From Macropodus opercularis (Eukaryota > Chordata > Actinopteri > Anabantiformes > Osphronemidae), in contig CM061099.1 of the NCBI GenBank assembly GCA_030770545.1, positions 13,337,001-13,401,000 on the forward strand: a stretch of 64,000 bases of DNA, read 5' to 3'. Positions 1 through 11,010 of the stretch are shown here, piece by piece (the stretch's first letter is position 1; every line of letters begins with the position of its first letter). Both the position numbers and the translations under genes were made by a program. The notes under the pieces are model-generated. The model ran no database searches, was not told where the DNA came from, and saw only the letters and a program-made list of their open reading frames with translations.

Positions 1-560
1 ATATGACACACGGTGCCGTTATTGTGAGATGTTCTTAAGCTGTTGTGAAAAAATGTTAAACCTTTAACTTATCTTAAACTGCCTTTTTTCTGAGATTGCT
101 AAAAATAATTTACTAATAACTTCAGTGGTGAAATTATACGTTTGTTTTTCATAATAGTAGATAGTAGCTGATTAATATTCATACTAAACTTTATAGGTAT
201 CAGTCAACCTGTAATGTAAACAAACAGCTTAGTGCAGTACATGAGCATGTTGACGAGGTTTTTAATTGGATGGTTAGGAGGAGATTTGTACCTAAGTCCC
301 TCGACACCCTTTTGTGGGCACAAGGTGTAGCGTCATGCTACCATAGAAATTGATACAGTGTTAAGGAGCCTTAAGTATTAATTACCCTATTAAGAACATA
401 GGACTCGCTGCCTATATCAGGTCAGCCTCTCGTGTTGCAGCCGGCTGCATTAATCCCCTCTTATTTTCCACATCGGCACCAGTGCATCTGAAAAACACGG
501 TCAACTCAGGCGTTAATTATATAAAGTTCAGTGACATGTGTGCGTGTGCGTCTTACTACG

Positions 561-577
561 TGTGTGTGTGTGTGTGT
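561..577. repeat. (TG)n microsatellite
   Basis: Eight TG units, with further imperfect TG/CG units upstream from 537. A 12-C run lies about 190 bp downstream. Confidence 0.9.
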
Positions 578-765
578 TGGCTGGTGTGCGAAGGGGAGGG
601 AGGGATGGCCACTCGTTTTCCAGACGACACCAACAGTGAAGCACAGTGAAGCGCAGTGATCGGGTAGTTGTTTGATGAACACACAAAGTCTTCCATCGCG
701 TTTCGTAGGGGATTCCCGGGTTTCAGGGTTGCTGCTGCAAGTGAATGCTTTAAATGAACATCAAG

Positions 766-777
766 CCCCCCCCCCCC
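766..777. repeat. C12 homopolymer
   Basis: Twelve consecutive C, followed immediately by a short ACACACA tract. Confidence 0.9.
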
Positions 778-1405
778 ACCAACACACACAGATCTAATTA
801 AAACCATTGTTGTGAATAGATCTGATTCCATTTCAGTGTGGTTAACAGTCCTTCATGTATAAGTAATGAGCTGGTACAGACGGAGGGAGAGCTCTGCAGC
901 CCTTTAACTTGCCAGCCTCCTTCAGGAGTTACTATGGTGATTGGTACTGTATCACTCCACGGCAGCAGGAGCGAGCGTTACCACAGATGTGCAGCTTCCT
1001 ACAACGATGTGCAACAAATTCACACCACGAGGTTGTCTCACACACACATCGCGCATGTCCTGAGAAGAGGACGTGGACGTGTGCTGTGAGTGCAGGTGTG
1101 GCAAAGATGTAACGGGACGCGTTACTGTACTGCAGCTGTTTTCGTCCGTGTGGCCTGAAATTCTCGTCTACACGGCTTTTACTGTGTGTCAGAAGTAAAG
1201 AATGATAGGCTTGTAAAATAAAGACATTAAGAAGGAAAAGCAAGGGGGTGAGTGAGGGGGCCTAATTGGAGAAGAAGAGCATTTTGTTATTGGTGTCAGC
1301 GACCCTGGGGATGGATCCTGCCAGGCTGATTGGTTTGAATTTTCGACCAAGCAATCAACAGCAGAGCCGTCGGAACTCTGGGAAATAAAGCAGGACAATC
1401 TCCTC

Positions 1406-1421
1406 CTGTCTGTCTGTCTGT
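1406..1421. repeat. (CTGT)4 microsatellite
   Basis: Four tetranucleotide units in otherwise unique DNA. Confidence 0.85.
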
Positions 1422-1655
1422 TAGTGTAGATAAAACGACACGTGTGTCCACTGCCTCTTGCTTTAACATATTTTCCTCTCTGCGCCTGTCGGAGCAGCGG
1501 GGCCACTTTGATCAGAGTGTTATCTGCACTGCTGCGGCCTAATCCGCGTATTTGCTCCGAGTCTTAGCTGGATCACCGCGCTCAAATCAAAGCACTACAG
1601 AGTCAGACCAGGAGGCCAGGAGAGGACAGAGACATGCGGGAACACACGGCCTCCA

Positions 1656-1671
1656 ACACACACACACACAC
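1656..1671. repeat. (AC)8 microsatellite
   Basis: Eight AC units ending in CGC. Confidence 0.9.
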
Positions 1672-2600
1672 GCAAAATGGTTACAGTATATAACTTCAAT
1701 AACACATCATACTTTCACAGTTAATACCTGTTTGCCTCAGTAGTTTGAAGTTAGACTATATCAGGAGACACGTACAATGAAAAAGTTTTGTTTGCTTCAA
1801 ATTATAAAGATCTGCTAATTACAGTATGACTACCTACGCTGCATTACAAGACAATCAGAGGATGATTTTGTGCTGCTCCTAACGCTCAACAGTTGCTAGC
1901 AATTTCTTCTGTTTGCATCCTAATGACACTCAGAAGTCATTAAACCATCTCCCACCTAAGAGTCCTGTGGATTATTTGGCTATGAAACAACAAAGTAGCT
2001 AAATGTCTGGAGCCCTGTGAGGATTTAATGAATGTTTCTGCAAAACTCCAGTTGTGTCATTGGCCGTTTTAACATTTATAATCATCAGACTGTTGCTTCT
2101 TTCGCAGGTGGCGCTCAGTCATTCTTTTAGCAGGCATTAACCTGTTCTACAACCTTGAATTAACTTCGCACCAGCAACTTCAGTCCCCTTGTGATAACAG
2201 CCTAAACACGCAGACGAACTAAAAGGAAAATCCAGGGTGCAAAACAGCGAATTAAAGAGAAATGACTAAAACCAACTCATTTAGCAAATAGGCTATAACT
2301 GCTCTAGATGTGTGGCAGCTCAGATTATTACATCAACGCTGTGACTGAAAATCATTTCTGCAATGCCCTCTATTTAGTAGATAATCCCCTTCTCTTCTGT
2401 GTGACCTCCCAAAGGAAGCAATACACACAGCGAGATAGAAAAACAAAGCAGAGAGGGAAAAAGCAGAGCCAGTGAGATAATGAAATAACTTATTGAGATG
2501 TGCCTCCCTCCTGAAGAAGGAGCGAGGGGGGGAGGGAGGTAATTGCTCTGGGCTCGTACTACCTTGAGTTCAGGTCGGACCGAGGGCAAAGGGATGTTTT

Positions 2601-4586
2601 ATAAGACCTCCTGTGGTTGGACACACATTAGACGGAGGCCGTCGCTTCCAGGATGCCAAGGTGCAGTTAAGGATTTTCTGCTCCACTTCATTATTCACTT
2701 TGTGTCTTGCGTCTAATTATATTAATTTCCATGCGGTCAGGAGCTCCAACTGGACCAATCCCAAAATTAAAATGACTTTTATTTCTCTAACCTGGGCTAC
2801 ATTATTGCAACTACACACAATCACCAATAACAACAAACTCGTTGCGCACCAGCCAACAATGCCCAATGAAAACCTGCCAACCAAAAAATCCTTCAACGAG
2901 AATTTTTAATTTAAACTTTCATTACATAAAGTCGGGTCCCAGTCGACTGGTTCCTCCTTGAGCTGTAAATATTTATCGGGTGGCAATTATTTGGCACAAA
3001 AAGGTCACAGGTAACACCTCATTTTAATACGACATTCATTGTTCATTGTTGGTTTGTTTTTTGTTGCTTCATGCACTTACAGCTTAAGTTTAGGTGCAGA
3101 GAAGAAAGTAAATTGAGGAGTCTGTGTGACATTTTGATGAAAACGTGTTGCCAAAAGCTCACTTGCTTTGTTTTTCTTTCCCTTCACTAATGTCCTGCTC
3201 CAGACAGACAAGAGGAAAATTACACAAGATGACAAAACGTCCTGATGCTTTCGGCGTCTTGGTAATTACAGCCGGACTCGATTATTATTGTGATTAAATA
3301 CAAATAATAATTCTTGCTGCACCTGTTGTTGTAAAGTCCTTCCTGGCAATGACGAGAGCTGTGCCAAAGGAAACTTTGATGCAGAGCCTCCCTGTGAGGC
3401 TTCCATGTTAATAAATGAGATCTCCCGCAAAGCAATACTGCTTTAACCCTATGTAATATGTATGAGGCAAAGGAGAACGGCGCTAAAAAGGGGGGACTCA
3501 TCTAGGCACACATAAGTGCCAGAATCCAATCTCAGCTCCATTAGTGCAGGACAAATCCTATACAGTGAGACGGGGTCTCCATATGTTTCCATGAGAGAGC
3601 TCAGGAAGCCATTATGGAAATGAAAGAGGACAAATCACACGATACAGATCACTGGGTAAAGCAGTAACAAAATCACGGTGCGGTATACTTTGGATGGGTA
3701 GGCTCAACAAAAGAAGGCTGAAACCTGTTCAGCTGCCTCTGCAGACTTCTAATAAAGTTTCACAGCGAGGAGGACAGCCCAAGAATTCCATTAAGGCACA
3801 TTTGTGTTAGCTTGTATCTGCAAACGATGCTGTCTTGTTGTTGTGCAAGATCAGAGATTACTGCTCATTCATTACTTCTTGGCGGCGCCGGCGTCTAAAC
3901 GCACTAAAGTTTAGCGGGGCGGCGTCTTATTTGATCACACATCAACACATTATCGCCACCTCTCCATCCCGGCGAAGCGTCGAACTCATTCTGTGTTCGC
4001 TCGGAGCCACTAGAACCGCAGAAGGTTATGGTGGAAGGCAATTTGTCTGTGTTTTCCAATGAGTTAGCATCCCCTCCGAGCGTATGCTCCATCACTGTAG
4101 ATACAGATCCTTACAAACAATCTCCCAAATGCTAATTGAGGTAATTAAAGTCACAGCATCCAGAGGAAACAGGTGCAGGTGGTAGGCATTATTCATGTTC
4201 CCTTGCCCTTGGAGGTAACCCTCTCAATCTACTGAGGTAAACAAGACAGACAAGGGTGCAGTTTTCACTGTTTTCTTTATTAAGGTGAGCACATAGGAAG
4301 TCTTATTTCCCACCGGCGTTAGTGTGTATGACAACAACAGATAAGTAATTGTGCCGCCCCAGTGCCCATATGTTTTAAAGTGCAGACATTTTCCTTGAGC
4401 TTGATGCTTGGTGCAATATCTTCATCATCATTTATGCAGATTTTCCTTTGCTCTCCGGTTGCTATACTGTAGGTATGACAAGTCTCTAAATGCAGGCACA
4501 GGCAGCAAACACAATTTCATAATTAAAAACAAGACGTGTTGCTCTTTGAATATTATCTTGAAGTAATGGGACAGGTCGTTTTCAAG
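2601..4586. other. Gene-free DNA
   Basis: Unique sequence with no recognisable gene. A small CpG-rich patch at 3880-3935 (ggcggcgccggcgtc) adjoins the short palindrome ctaaagtttag. A 98-codon open frame at 2613-2909 is AT-rich, Asn/Thr-heavy and without a motif. Confidence 0.6.
2925..3040. promoter_or_regulatory. Candidate non-coding regulatory block
   Basis: Repeat-free sequence with 'ctgtaaatatttat' (forkhead/AT-rich words), 'ggcaattatttggc' and 'aaaaaggtcacagg', an extended nuclear-receptor half-site (AAGGTCA). The style is that of vertebrate conserved non-coding elements. Conservation is not tested. Confidence 0.25.
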
Positions 4587-4620
4587 CCGCCCCCCCGCCC
4601 CCCCCCCCCCCCCCCCCCGC
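4587..4620. repeat. C-rich tract with a 21-C run
   Basis: A 7-C run (4590-4596), one G, then 21 uninterrupted C (4598-4618). The minus strand is a long G-tract able in principle to form a G-quadruplex, and the plus strand an i-motif. The true run length in the genome may differ, because such tracts are error-prone in sequencing and assembly. Confidence 0.9.
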
Positions 4621-5402
4621 CTGAAGAATGTCCTTCAATTTGCGAAGACGTTTTTTTTTTCTTAGGAAATGCAAATGTCCTTGTCCTAAATGTCAGCATT
4701 AGGTAGCGATGGCGGTGGGGGTCTGACATCATTACAGAAGCCTTGTTTATATCAGACTGTGATTAGATTAATACTCATTAGAGAATATTTGTGTCTGCAC
4801 CCTTCCTGTACCCCCCCCCAGGCAACCAGGCAACAGGAACCATGGCAATTAAAAATGGGAAGCTGTCATCCTCCATCACCCCACCAATGTGTTGGCACAA
4901 ATCCGCACGCGCGCACACGCTTTGCTTGGTAATATACACACGATTAGGAGGAAGGAAACAAACTCCCTGATCAAACAGATATTAGATTAAACATAAACTC
5001 ACTGACGAAAACTAATAGTACCATCAACTTCCTCTGCCACTACTGTTTATTTCTTAAAACATTTTCTTTTGCATCTTTGCAATAATAAGACGTAGCGCAA
5101 AAGAGATGATATTGCAGTGTTATCAGAAATTGCTACAGGAGTCTCGAATCCTGAATAATTATAATAATCATGCCTGCTACAATTTCATCAGCCCTGCGTT
5201 GTAGGCAGTAATAGAGGATTCATCAAGCATTTATTTCCTTTCTGTGCCAGTTTTTCCTTGCAAAGAGTCTTTTTTTTTACTTGGTCTTTCATTTCCTGCA
5301 TTCACACCCTTTCCCCAAATCCATATCGCTTTAATTTCAACTAAGATATAAAAATGGAAGCTAATTTAAATTTTGTCACAGTTCCCTTTTGCTTTCGGGT
5401 TG

Positions 5403-5424
5403 TTTTTTTTTTTTTTGTTTTTTT
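5403..5424. repeat. T14-G-T7 tract
   Basis: Fourteen T, one G and seven T, immediately before the inverted repeat at 5427. Confidence 0.9.
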
Positions 5425-5426
5425 CC

Positions 5427-5451
5427 CATTTATTTGCCAAGCAAATAAATG
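5427..5451. repeat. 25-bp inverted repeat, 11-bp arms
   Basis: Arms catttatttgc and gcaaataaatg are perfectly complementary around a 3-nt centre (caa). It follows a T-rich tract. Confidence 0.9.
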
Positions 5452-6017
5452 AGATACACCGTTCTGAAATAGCCAGTTTGTGCACATGTGCGTTGTCTAG
5501 GTTGCCTGTACATCAAGGTTACAATCTGCCTTAAAAGTATTTAAATAGGTCACAGAGCCGTACTGTCTGTATGTACATTTGATCCTCATTATGTCCTGTT
5601 TTCCATCTCTCGAGATGCTTGAGAAAAATAATGATCTTGATGACCGCTGCATAATTAGGGCTTGGAAAGTCACCATCCCCTCCACGATGCCATTTCCAAC
5701 TCTATCATTATAATTCAATATATTCAAGGCACTTTTTGAGTCATTTTAGCTGGCGTTTGGTGCTGCATTAGCTATGGGTTATGATCATTAGGATGAAAGG
5801 AGGTTACTTTAACATGTCCGTGTTCGGAGTGTTTTGCCTAAAGGGATGAACTTCAGAGAATTGTCGCTCACTCAAAGACTAAGAGAAACTTTGTGCTCCG
5901 TCTGAGGCGACTTTAATTATGCCTGTCGTAAAGCCCCCACTTCCCTTTACCATGGAGGAGATGACACTCTGATCTCATCTGTGTGGGAACGGGTTCCTCA
6001 GATGTTTGTCAGGAGAT

Positions 6018-6051
6018 GGCTGCTGGCTGCTGCTGGCTGCTGCTGGCTGCT
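6018..6051. repeat. Minisatellite, 10-bp unit GGCTGCTGCT
   Basis: Two full GGCTGCTGCT units flanked by shortened GGCTGCT copies. The array lies in the first third of a 90-codon open frame (6006-6278), which it biases towards Leu/Ala/Cys. I do not regard that frame as a gene. Confidence 0.85.
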
Positions 6052-6379
6052 CGTCCTGTGAGCGTGTGAATGAGCCGGTCTCTGTCCGTCTCCCCAGCTG
6101 TCTGTCAGTCTGCCCTCTCCGCCTAATTATCGACGGTGCCATCCGTTCTTCCCTTACACTTCACGACATCCCAGGGTCTAGTTCTGTAAAACTGGCAAAT
6201 ACGGTAAAAGGTAAGAAAGTGGGGAGTTTTCGTTTATTTTGGTCTCCTTCACATTATAATTCTAAGAACCTGCAGTGACAATTTATTTTTAAAAACACAA
6301 TTTAGGGATGAATAAAACCATTTAAAACATCCCTAACACAATCATTTACTTGAGCTTTGTCTGCTAATAAGAGAAATTA

Positions 6380-6570
6380 CGCTGTGCTTTCATCAGAGGT
6401 TGGTTTTAAGTCATTTGGTGTAACAGCTTATTTTATGCGCTGAAGTTATTATTGTTGGTCTTTGGCAAAGTGCTGTCATTAGAGCCTCTCGGAATCAATA
6501 TGCTCTTAACCTTATGTTCATATTCACCGGAGAGCATGTGGCTTTAAGAGGCTATTATCGAAGTAAAAGC
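6380..6570. promoter_or_regulatory. Candidate non-coding regulatory block
   Basis: Moderately AT-rich, free of simple repeats and stop-rich in all frames, with the words 'gaagttattattgttgg', 'tctttggcaaagtgctgtca' and 'ggaatcaatatgct'. ATTGTTGG is SOX-like and TTGGCAAAG NFI-like. Regulatory function is inference only. Confidence 0.25.
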
Positions 6571-7034
6571 GCCCCAAAAAACACTTGTGACCACACAGTC
6601 GGCTTGAAACTACCATCAACTATTCCACAGTTTGGCTCAGCTGAATCTAGAGAGTGACCTCTTACCAAGCAATGTCAGGCCCATTAATAATTAAGAGCAA
6701 ATTAAGCAACATGAGGAGGGGTTTCCGTAAATAAACTACAGATTGATAGCGGTTTTCAATCTAATTTTGGGCACCCACAGCAACTCAGATGTTTTATCAA
6801 AGCTTTGTTTGTCCTACTTCGTTTATTGCTGGCAGTCTTAAGGCAGTGATTCCCTGTTTCCAAGAGTGAATTAGGTTGAAAGTCAAAGAGGCTCAGGTTG
6901 TTGTCAATAGTCATTAGAGTTAGCCGCTGGCCCTGGGTTAAGACCTGTCCCGCTCCGCTGTCAGGCTCTATATCATCTGGGCGCATGTGTCCACGTGGCT
7001 TTTTCTGAAGATCAAAATTGCCACAGCTTCCAGT

Positions 7035-7052
7035 AAAAAAAAAAAAAAAAAA
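7035..7052. repeat. A18 homopolymer
   Basis: Eighteen A in otherwise unique DNA. There is no upstream sign of a retrocopy ending here. Confidence 0.9.
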
Positions 7053-8194
7053 GTCTCTTTATAGAATATCTTTTCTGGAATATACTGTAACACACGGTCA
7101 AACCTGTGCTACATTAATGATCATCAATAACAGACCTAAACACTAGTGCTATCACTATTGGCACGATTGCCATAAAATTATGTACAGACACGTGCAGACG
7201 GAATTTAGAGTCTGTGATGATCCCGTCTTTGATTATTATTCCAGCGAATGATACAGTGAATCCTCTTAGCATTGACAGACATTAAACGCTACAGGACGAT
7301 CTCCATATAATCCAACCCAACATCAGAGGACGATGTTGACGTGCAGAGTCCACTCAACCCACCTCTTATAAGGAGCGTTATTGTGCTGTCATTATGAAAT
7401 GGACGTGAGTTTGAATGAAACCCAAACCCCTGCAAGTTGACCTTTCCATTGTAACGCGATCAGGCCTAGGATGTCGTCTTCGGTGATGAATATACCGTAG
7501 CTCTCGCCATCCACAGTTTAGTTCCCGTTAAAGTTAGTACAGTGCAGAAGGGAACGTTTGGAGGGCAAATGTGAGCCGGACTTGTCTTATCACACCTGCA
7601 GACATTAGAGGCGATGGGGATCTTGATACCAGCTCCGAGGTGGGTCTACTGGGCATAACAAGACCTCCTCCGGCGTCACGATATAATTAGCTTTGGGTTG
7701 GGGGATAAACCGACAAAGAGTTTTCTTTTCCAATCCTTTCTTCTTGTGTCCTTCCCCTTCTTTGCCCTTTCTCTTTCTCCTCCACGTTCTTCTTGTATTG
7801 CTGCCAAGCCGTGTTTGCCTCTGTAATTAGGAGCCAGCGCGCGCTTTCACGACTCCATTATGAAAACAGCAAACGGTCCAGTGGTTTATTGATAAAGCAT
7901 TACACTGTGCAGCAATAGTGTATGGAGATGTACAGGGAGCCTGCAGCCTTTTCAGGTGGCCCACCACGCAGGCCCCCCACTGCCAGATGAAATATCATAT
8001 TGCTATAATGGCGCTATCACGCACCCCATATAGTACAAGACTGAAGTGTGGTTTTCCAGCAGTATTAGTTAAATGAAATGAAAATAAAAACAACGACAGC
8101 AACATGAGCTCTGACGCACACCGTCAAAATAACAAACAAACAAAGAACCAATCTAATCTGCAGCAGAAAGACACAGTTGAAGAGGTAATTTCAC

Positions 8195-8580
8195 TCCGCA
8201 ATGTGCGAGGACGGCCATTTAAACGCGTCGCAGGCGCTCCGACCGGGTTTCTCAGGGTGCCGTGATATTTAAAAGTGACACGGGTGACCCTCCACATTTG
8301 CGAGGTGTCATCATGCATCAATCGGCGAGGTGTATATCAAAGCTGCCGTAATGGTGTGTGCGTTGGGATTTATATTTCCAATTAAATCTGCAAATTATAT
8401 GATTATCCGCCGCGCTGTGCCGGGGCCATTTTGGAAACGGATTGTGCTGTTCATTTTGTTTTTCCACAAAGATAATAGTGCCAGAGTAAAACCGTCTCGT
8501 GCTGCGGGAATATTAATGTGCACGGCCTGTGGCTCACGTACAAACCACAAGGCATCAGGCTCCTTCAGACGCTCTTAGAC
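8195..8580. promoter_or_regulatory. Candidate conserved non-coding element
   Basis: A 390-bp repeat-free stretch unusual for mixing CpG-containing words (ggcgaggtg, ccgccgcgctgtgccgggg) with AT-rich homeodomain-like words (ccaattaaatctgcaaat, gatattt, gggaatattaatg). Open frames of 65 and 82 codons on opposite strands flank it without overlapping. Neither resembles a protein family. A developmental enhancer is the likeliest reading, unproven. Confidence 0.3.
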
Positions 8581-9090
8581 TCCAGTCACTTCTTGTAGAG
8601 CAACTACAGAGATCCAGCACCTGCTGCAGCCTTTAATTTTGTGAAAGATCAGATCGAGAACCTGCCGGATAAACTTACAGCGCGTGTGCATCTGTCAGAC
8701 CTACAGAACAGACGGCCTCTCTGCTGGCTGGTATGCATTTCAAAAGCAGTCACATGCATGTACTCACACAACCACACGCAGACAAACAACAGCACTCACT
8801 GAATGTGAATTATTGATTCAAACATGTCAGCCGGCAGACAGCAGAGATCGACACGGTGGAAGAAAAGGAGGATATTTTACAATTGCTTTGCTATGCTTGA
8901 CTAGCAAGACCGTGTTCACCGGAAAGTTTCCACTTTCTGAATGTTTACAGAGTGATGCCTAACAATGCCCTAAGACAGAGAGAGGAGCCGCAGGAGCTTT
9001 AGGATGCAGGGGGAGTTGTACAATCATGAAGGAGGACGAATATTGAAAGACGCGAGAGACTGTGAGAGCTGAAGAAAAGACGGAGAGACA

Positions 9091-9105
9091 GAGAGAGAGA
9101 GAGAG
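9091..9105. repeat. (GA)n microsatellite in a purine-rich stretch
   Basis: A short GA array inside a GA-rich region of about 130 bp (9030-9150). Confidence 0.85.
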
Positions 9106-9425
9106 CGAGAAGTGGAGACGAAAGTGAGAAGTAGAGAGAAAGAGTGAAAAGTTTTCCTCACAGGCTATTTGTATATGCATCTCTGGGGTGCCATTTAAGC
9201 TTCCAATATTTTATCCCGGGTAAAATGCTGTGGGAGTATTAACTGAGTTGCCATTGCCTTCCCCTCTTTTATTACTTTTCAGCATTACGCCATAAGAGAA
9301 GAAACAGTTATGGCTGTAATTTGGTAAGGCTGAGAAATGCACTAAAAGCAAAATTCAGTCCCATGCTTTTAAGATGCACTTTCCATTGGACTATTTCATT
9401 CCAAAATGCAATATTCACTATCTGA

Positions 9426-9444
9426 ATAAAATAAATAAATAAAT
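9426..9444. repeat. (AAAT)n microsatellite
   Basis: About four and a half AAAT units. Confidence 0.85.
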
Positions 9445-10968
9445 ACATGTATTTATACCGAGTGAATGCTGGGCTGGAGTAAATCTTGTTATGGGGACAG
9501 TTCAACATAGAAAATTGAGACCCGCTTGCAAAACGGCTTCAATCTGGATAATTAATGACACCAAGATGCAGACATCAAGATATTATTTTAGATCATTTTA
9601 CTTTGTTTATTTGTGAGCTTTAGCTATATTTAGACATATTCATCAGAAGTTCGGTGTAAACCCGACACCTGATCTATAATTGGTGAGGAAATTTGGATTC
9701 TGCATATTCGATGCTCTGATTAATCTGTCATTTTGAAACTGCACTGGGACTAATAAATACCAAGCCGGTGCTGGTTTTAACCTCCAGTCATCTTAAAGTG
9801 AACCTTTACAGCAGCTCTGTTTTTGGTTTATACTCAATCCTAAAGCTCAGTTCTGTATTTCAGAAACTAAATGCTAAACTATAACCATTTTTTCAGGGCT
9901 TAGTCTTTTGGCGTGGCGAGATTTTTTGCATAGACAATTGCCAGAGATAGTGATCATGAGAGCAGTGATAGTAAACAACCAAGCTGTGATCCTAAACCAA
10001 GCAATTAGATGAAATACACTAAAATGTTCTATACAGATGAGTGGAGGGAGCCAGTAGGTGATAATTCTCGACATATGACTCATTATACCTGCTCATTTGA
10101 TCTATTGTTGATCATCCACATACATCAGTTTTAATGCCAAGGGCGAAGGAATGGTTTGACCTTTGTTAGGAACATTTTTCATCAGGCAGCCAAAATAAGC
10201 AGTGAAGTTAACACTGGCGTCGCGATCAGAAGATGTAGTGTTTGATCCCTGCTAAGGGCAGACATCCCTCAGCAGCTGCTGCGGCAGTGGAGCTTAACTC
10301 ATTTACAGTTTCTTCAGGAACGGCTTCTTCAAATCACAAAAATCCCTTCAGGAAAAATAAGTTGCATGATGTTCTTGTAAAGTACCGATGACGGGATCCC
10401 TCCACAGCATCTTATAATTGGCACAGCCGGGAAGGGTCCAAGCTCCCATCTACACCTACACTGTAGCTGCTTTTCATGGGTGAAGCTGTTAACGTCACCA
10501 GCAGCATAGTAAACACGCAGATTCCTAAGAGCGTGTGTTGAAGTGTTGATGTGAAAAGCCTCATTTAGATCATTTTGGAGAGCGTATGAACGCACCTCTT
10601 GTCTCGGCCTCGGGAGTCGTTTATCAAATGGAGGATTTGACTTCACAAGTGACTAAATGAGAGAATTAAGGACAGAAACAGCTTGCCATCCTTCATGATG
10701 ATAATCTCCTTCGTGCTAATGCACATCTCAATATCCTCGGCAACACAAGTCAGATTGTAGTTTCTGACAAGTATGGATTGCATAACAGCATCTGGCTAAT
10801 CCTCGGCCTACAGGCGCACGAACATATCTCCCCTTCAATTAGATCCATTTGCTGCTTTCGTACAGCAGGACTTGTCTTTCACGTCGCCATTACGCTATTT
10901 GAAATCTCTCCTTAGTTAACGGATTCTACCAGTTTCCATTGGCACAAATGGTGGATGAGTGAGGAGGA

Positions 10969-11010
10969 GGGAGGGCGAACACAGGGGGGGGGAAAGAGCG
11001 GGAGGCGGGG
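10969..11010 (+). repeat. G-rich tract, quadruplex-like
   Basis: Five G runs of three or more (GGG, GGG, nine G, GGG, GGGG) are separated by 1-8 nt on the plus strand. This meets the usual loose G-quadruplex pattern. Confidence 0.75.

Larger units (their letters stand above)
1..2600. other. Gene-free DNA, short microsatellites only
   Basis: I see no coding region. The longest open frames, 103 and 105 codons on the minus strand (932-1506), overlap each other and lack any family signature. Apart from the TG, C12, CTGT and AC tracts listed separately, it is unique sequence, more AT-rich after 1700. Confidence 0.6.
4621..8194. other. Gene-free AT-rich DNA
   Basis: No open frame exceeds 90 codons. 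The region holds the T-tract and inverted repeat near 5.4 kb, the GGCTGCTGCT minisatellite, an A18 run, a pyrimidine-rich patch at 7725-7800 and otherwise unique sequence. Confidence 0.6.
8600..10968. other. Gene-free DNA
   Basis: Unique sequence with a GA-rich stretch and an AAAT repeat. The open frames (92 codons at 8684, 105 at 10329 minus) show no motif, signal peptide or membrane segment that I trust. A nuclear-receptor-like TTTGACCTTTG occurs near 10155. Confidence 0.6.
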
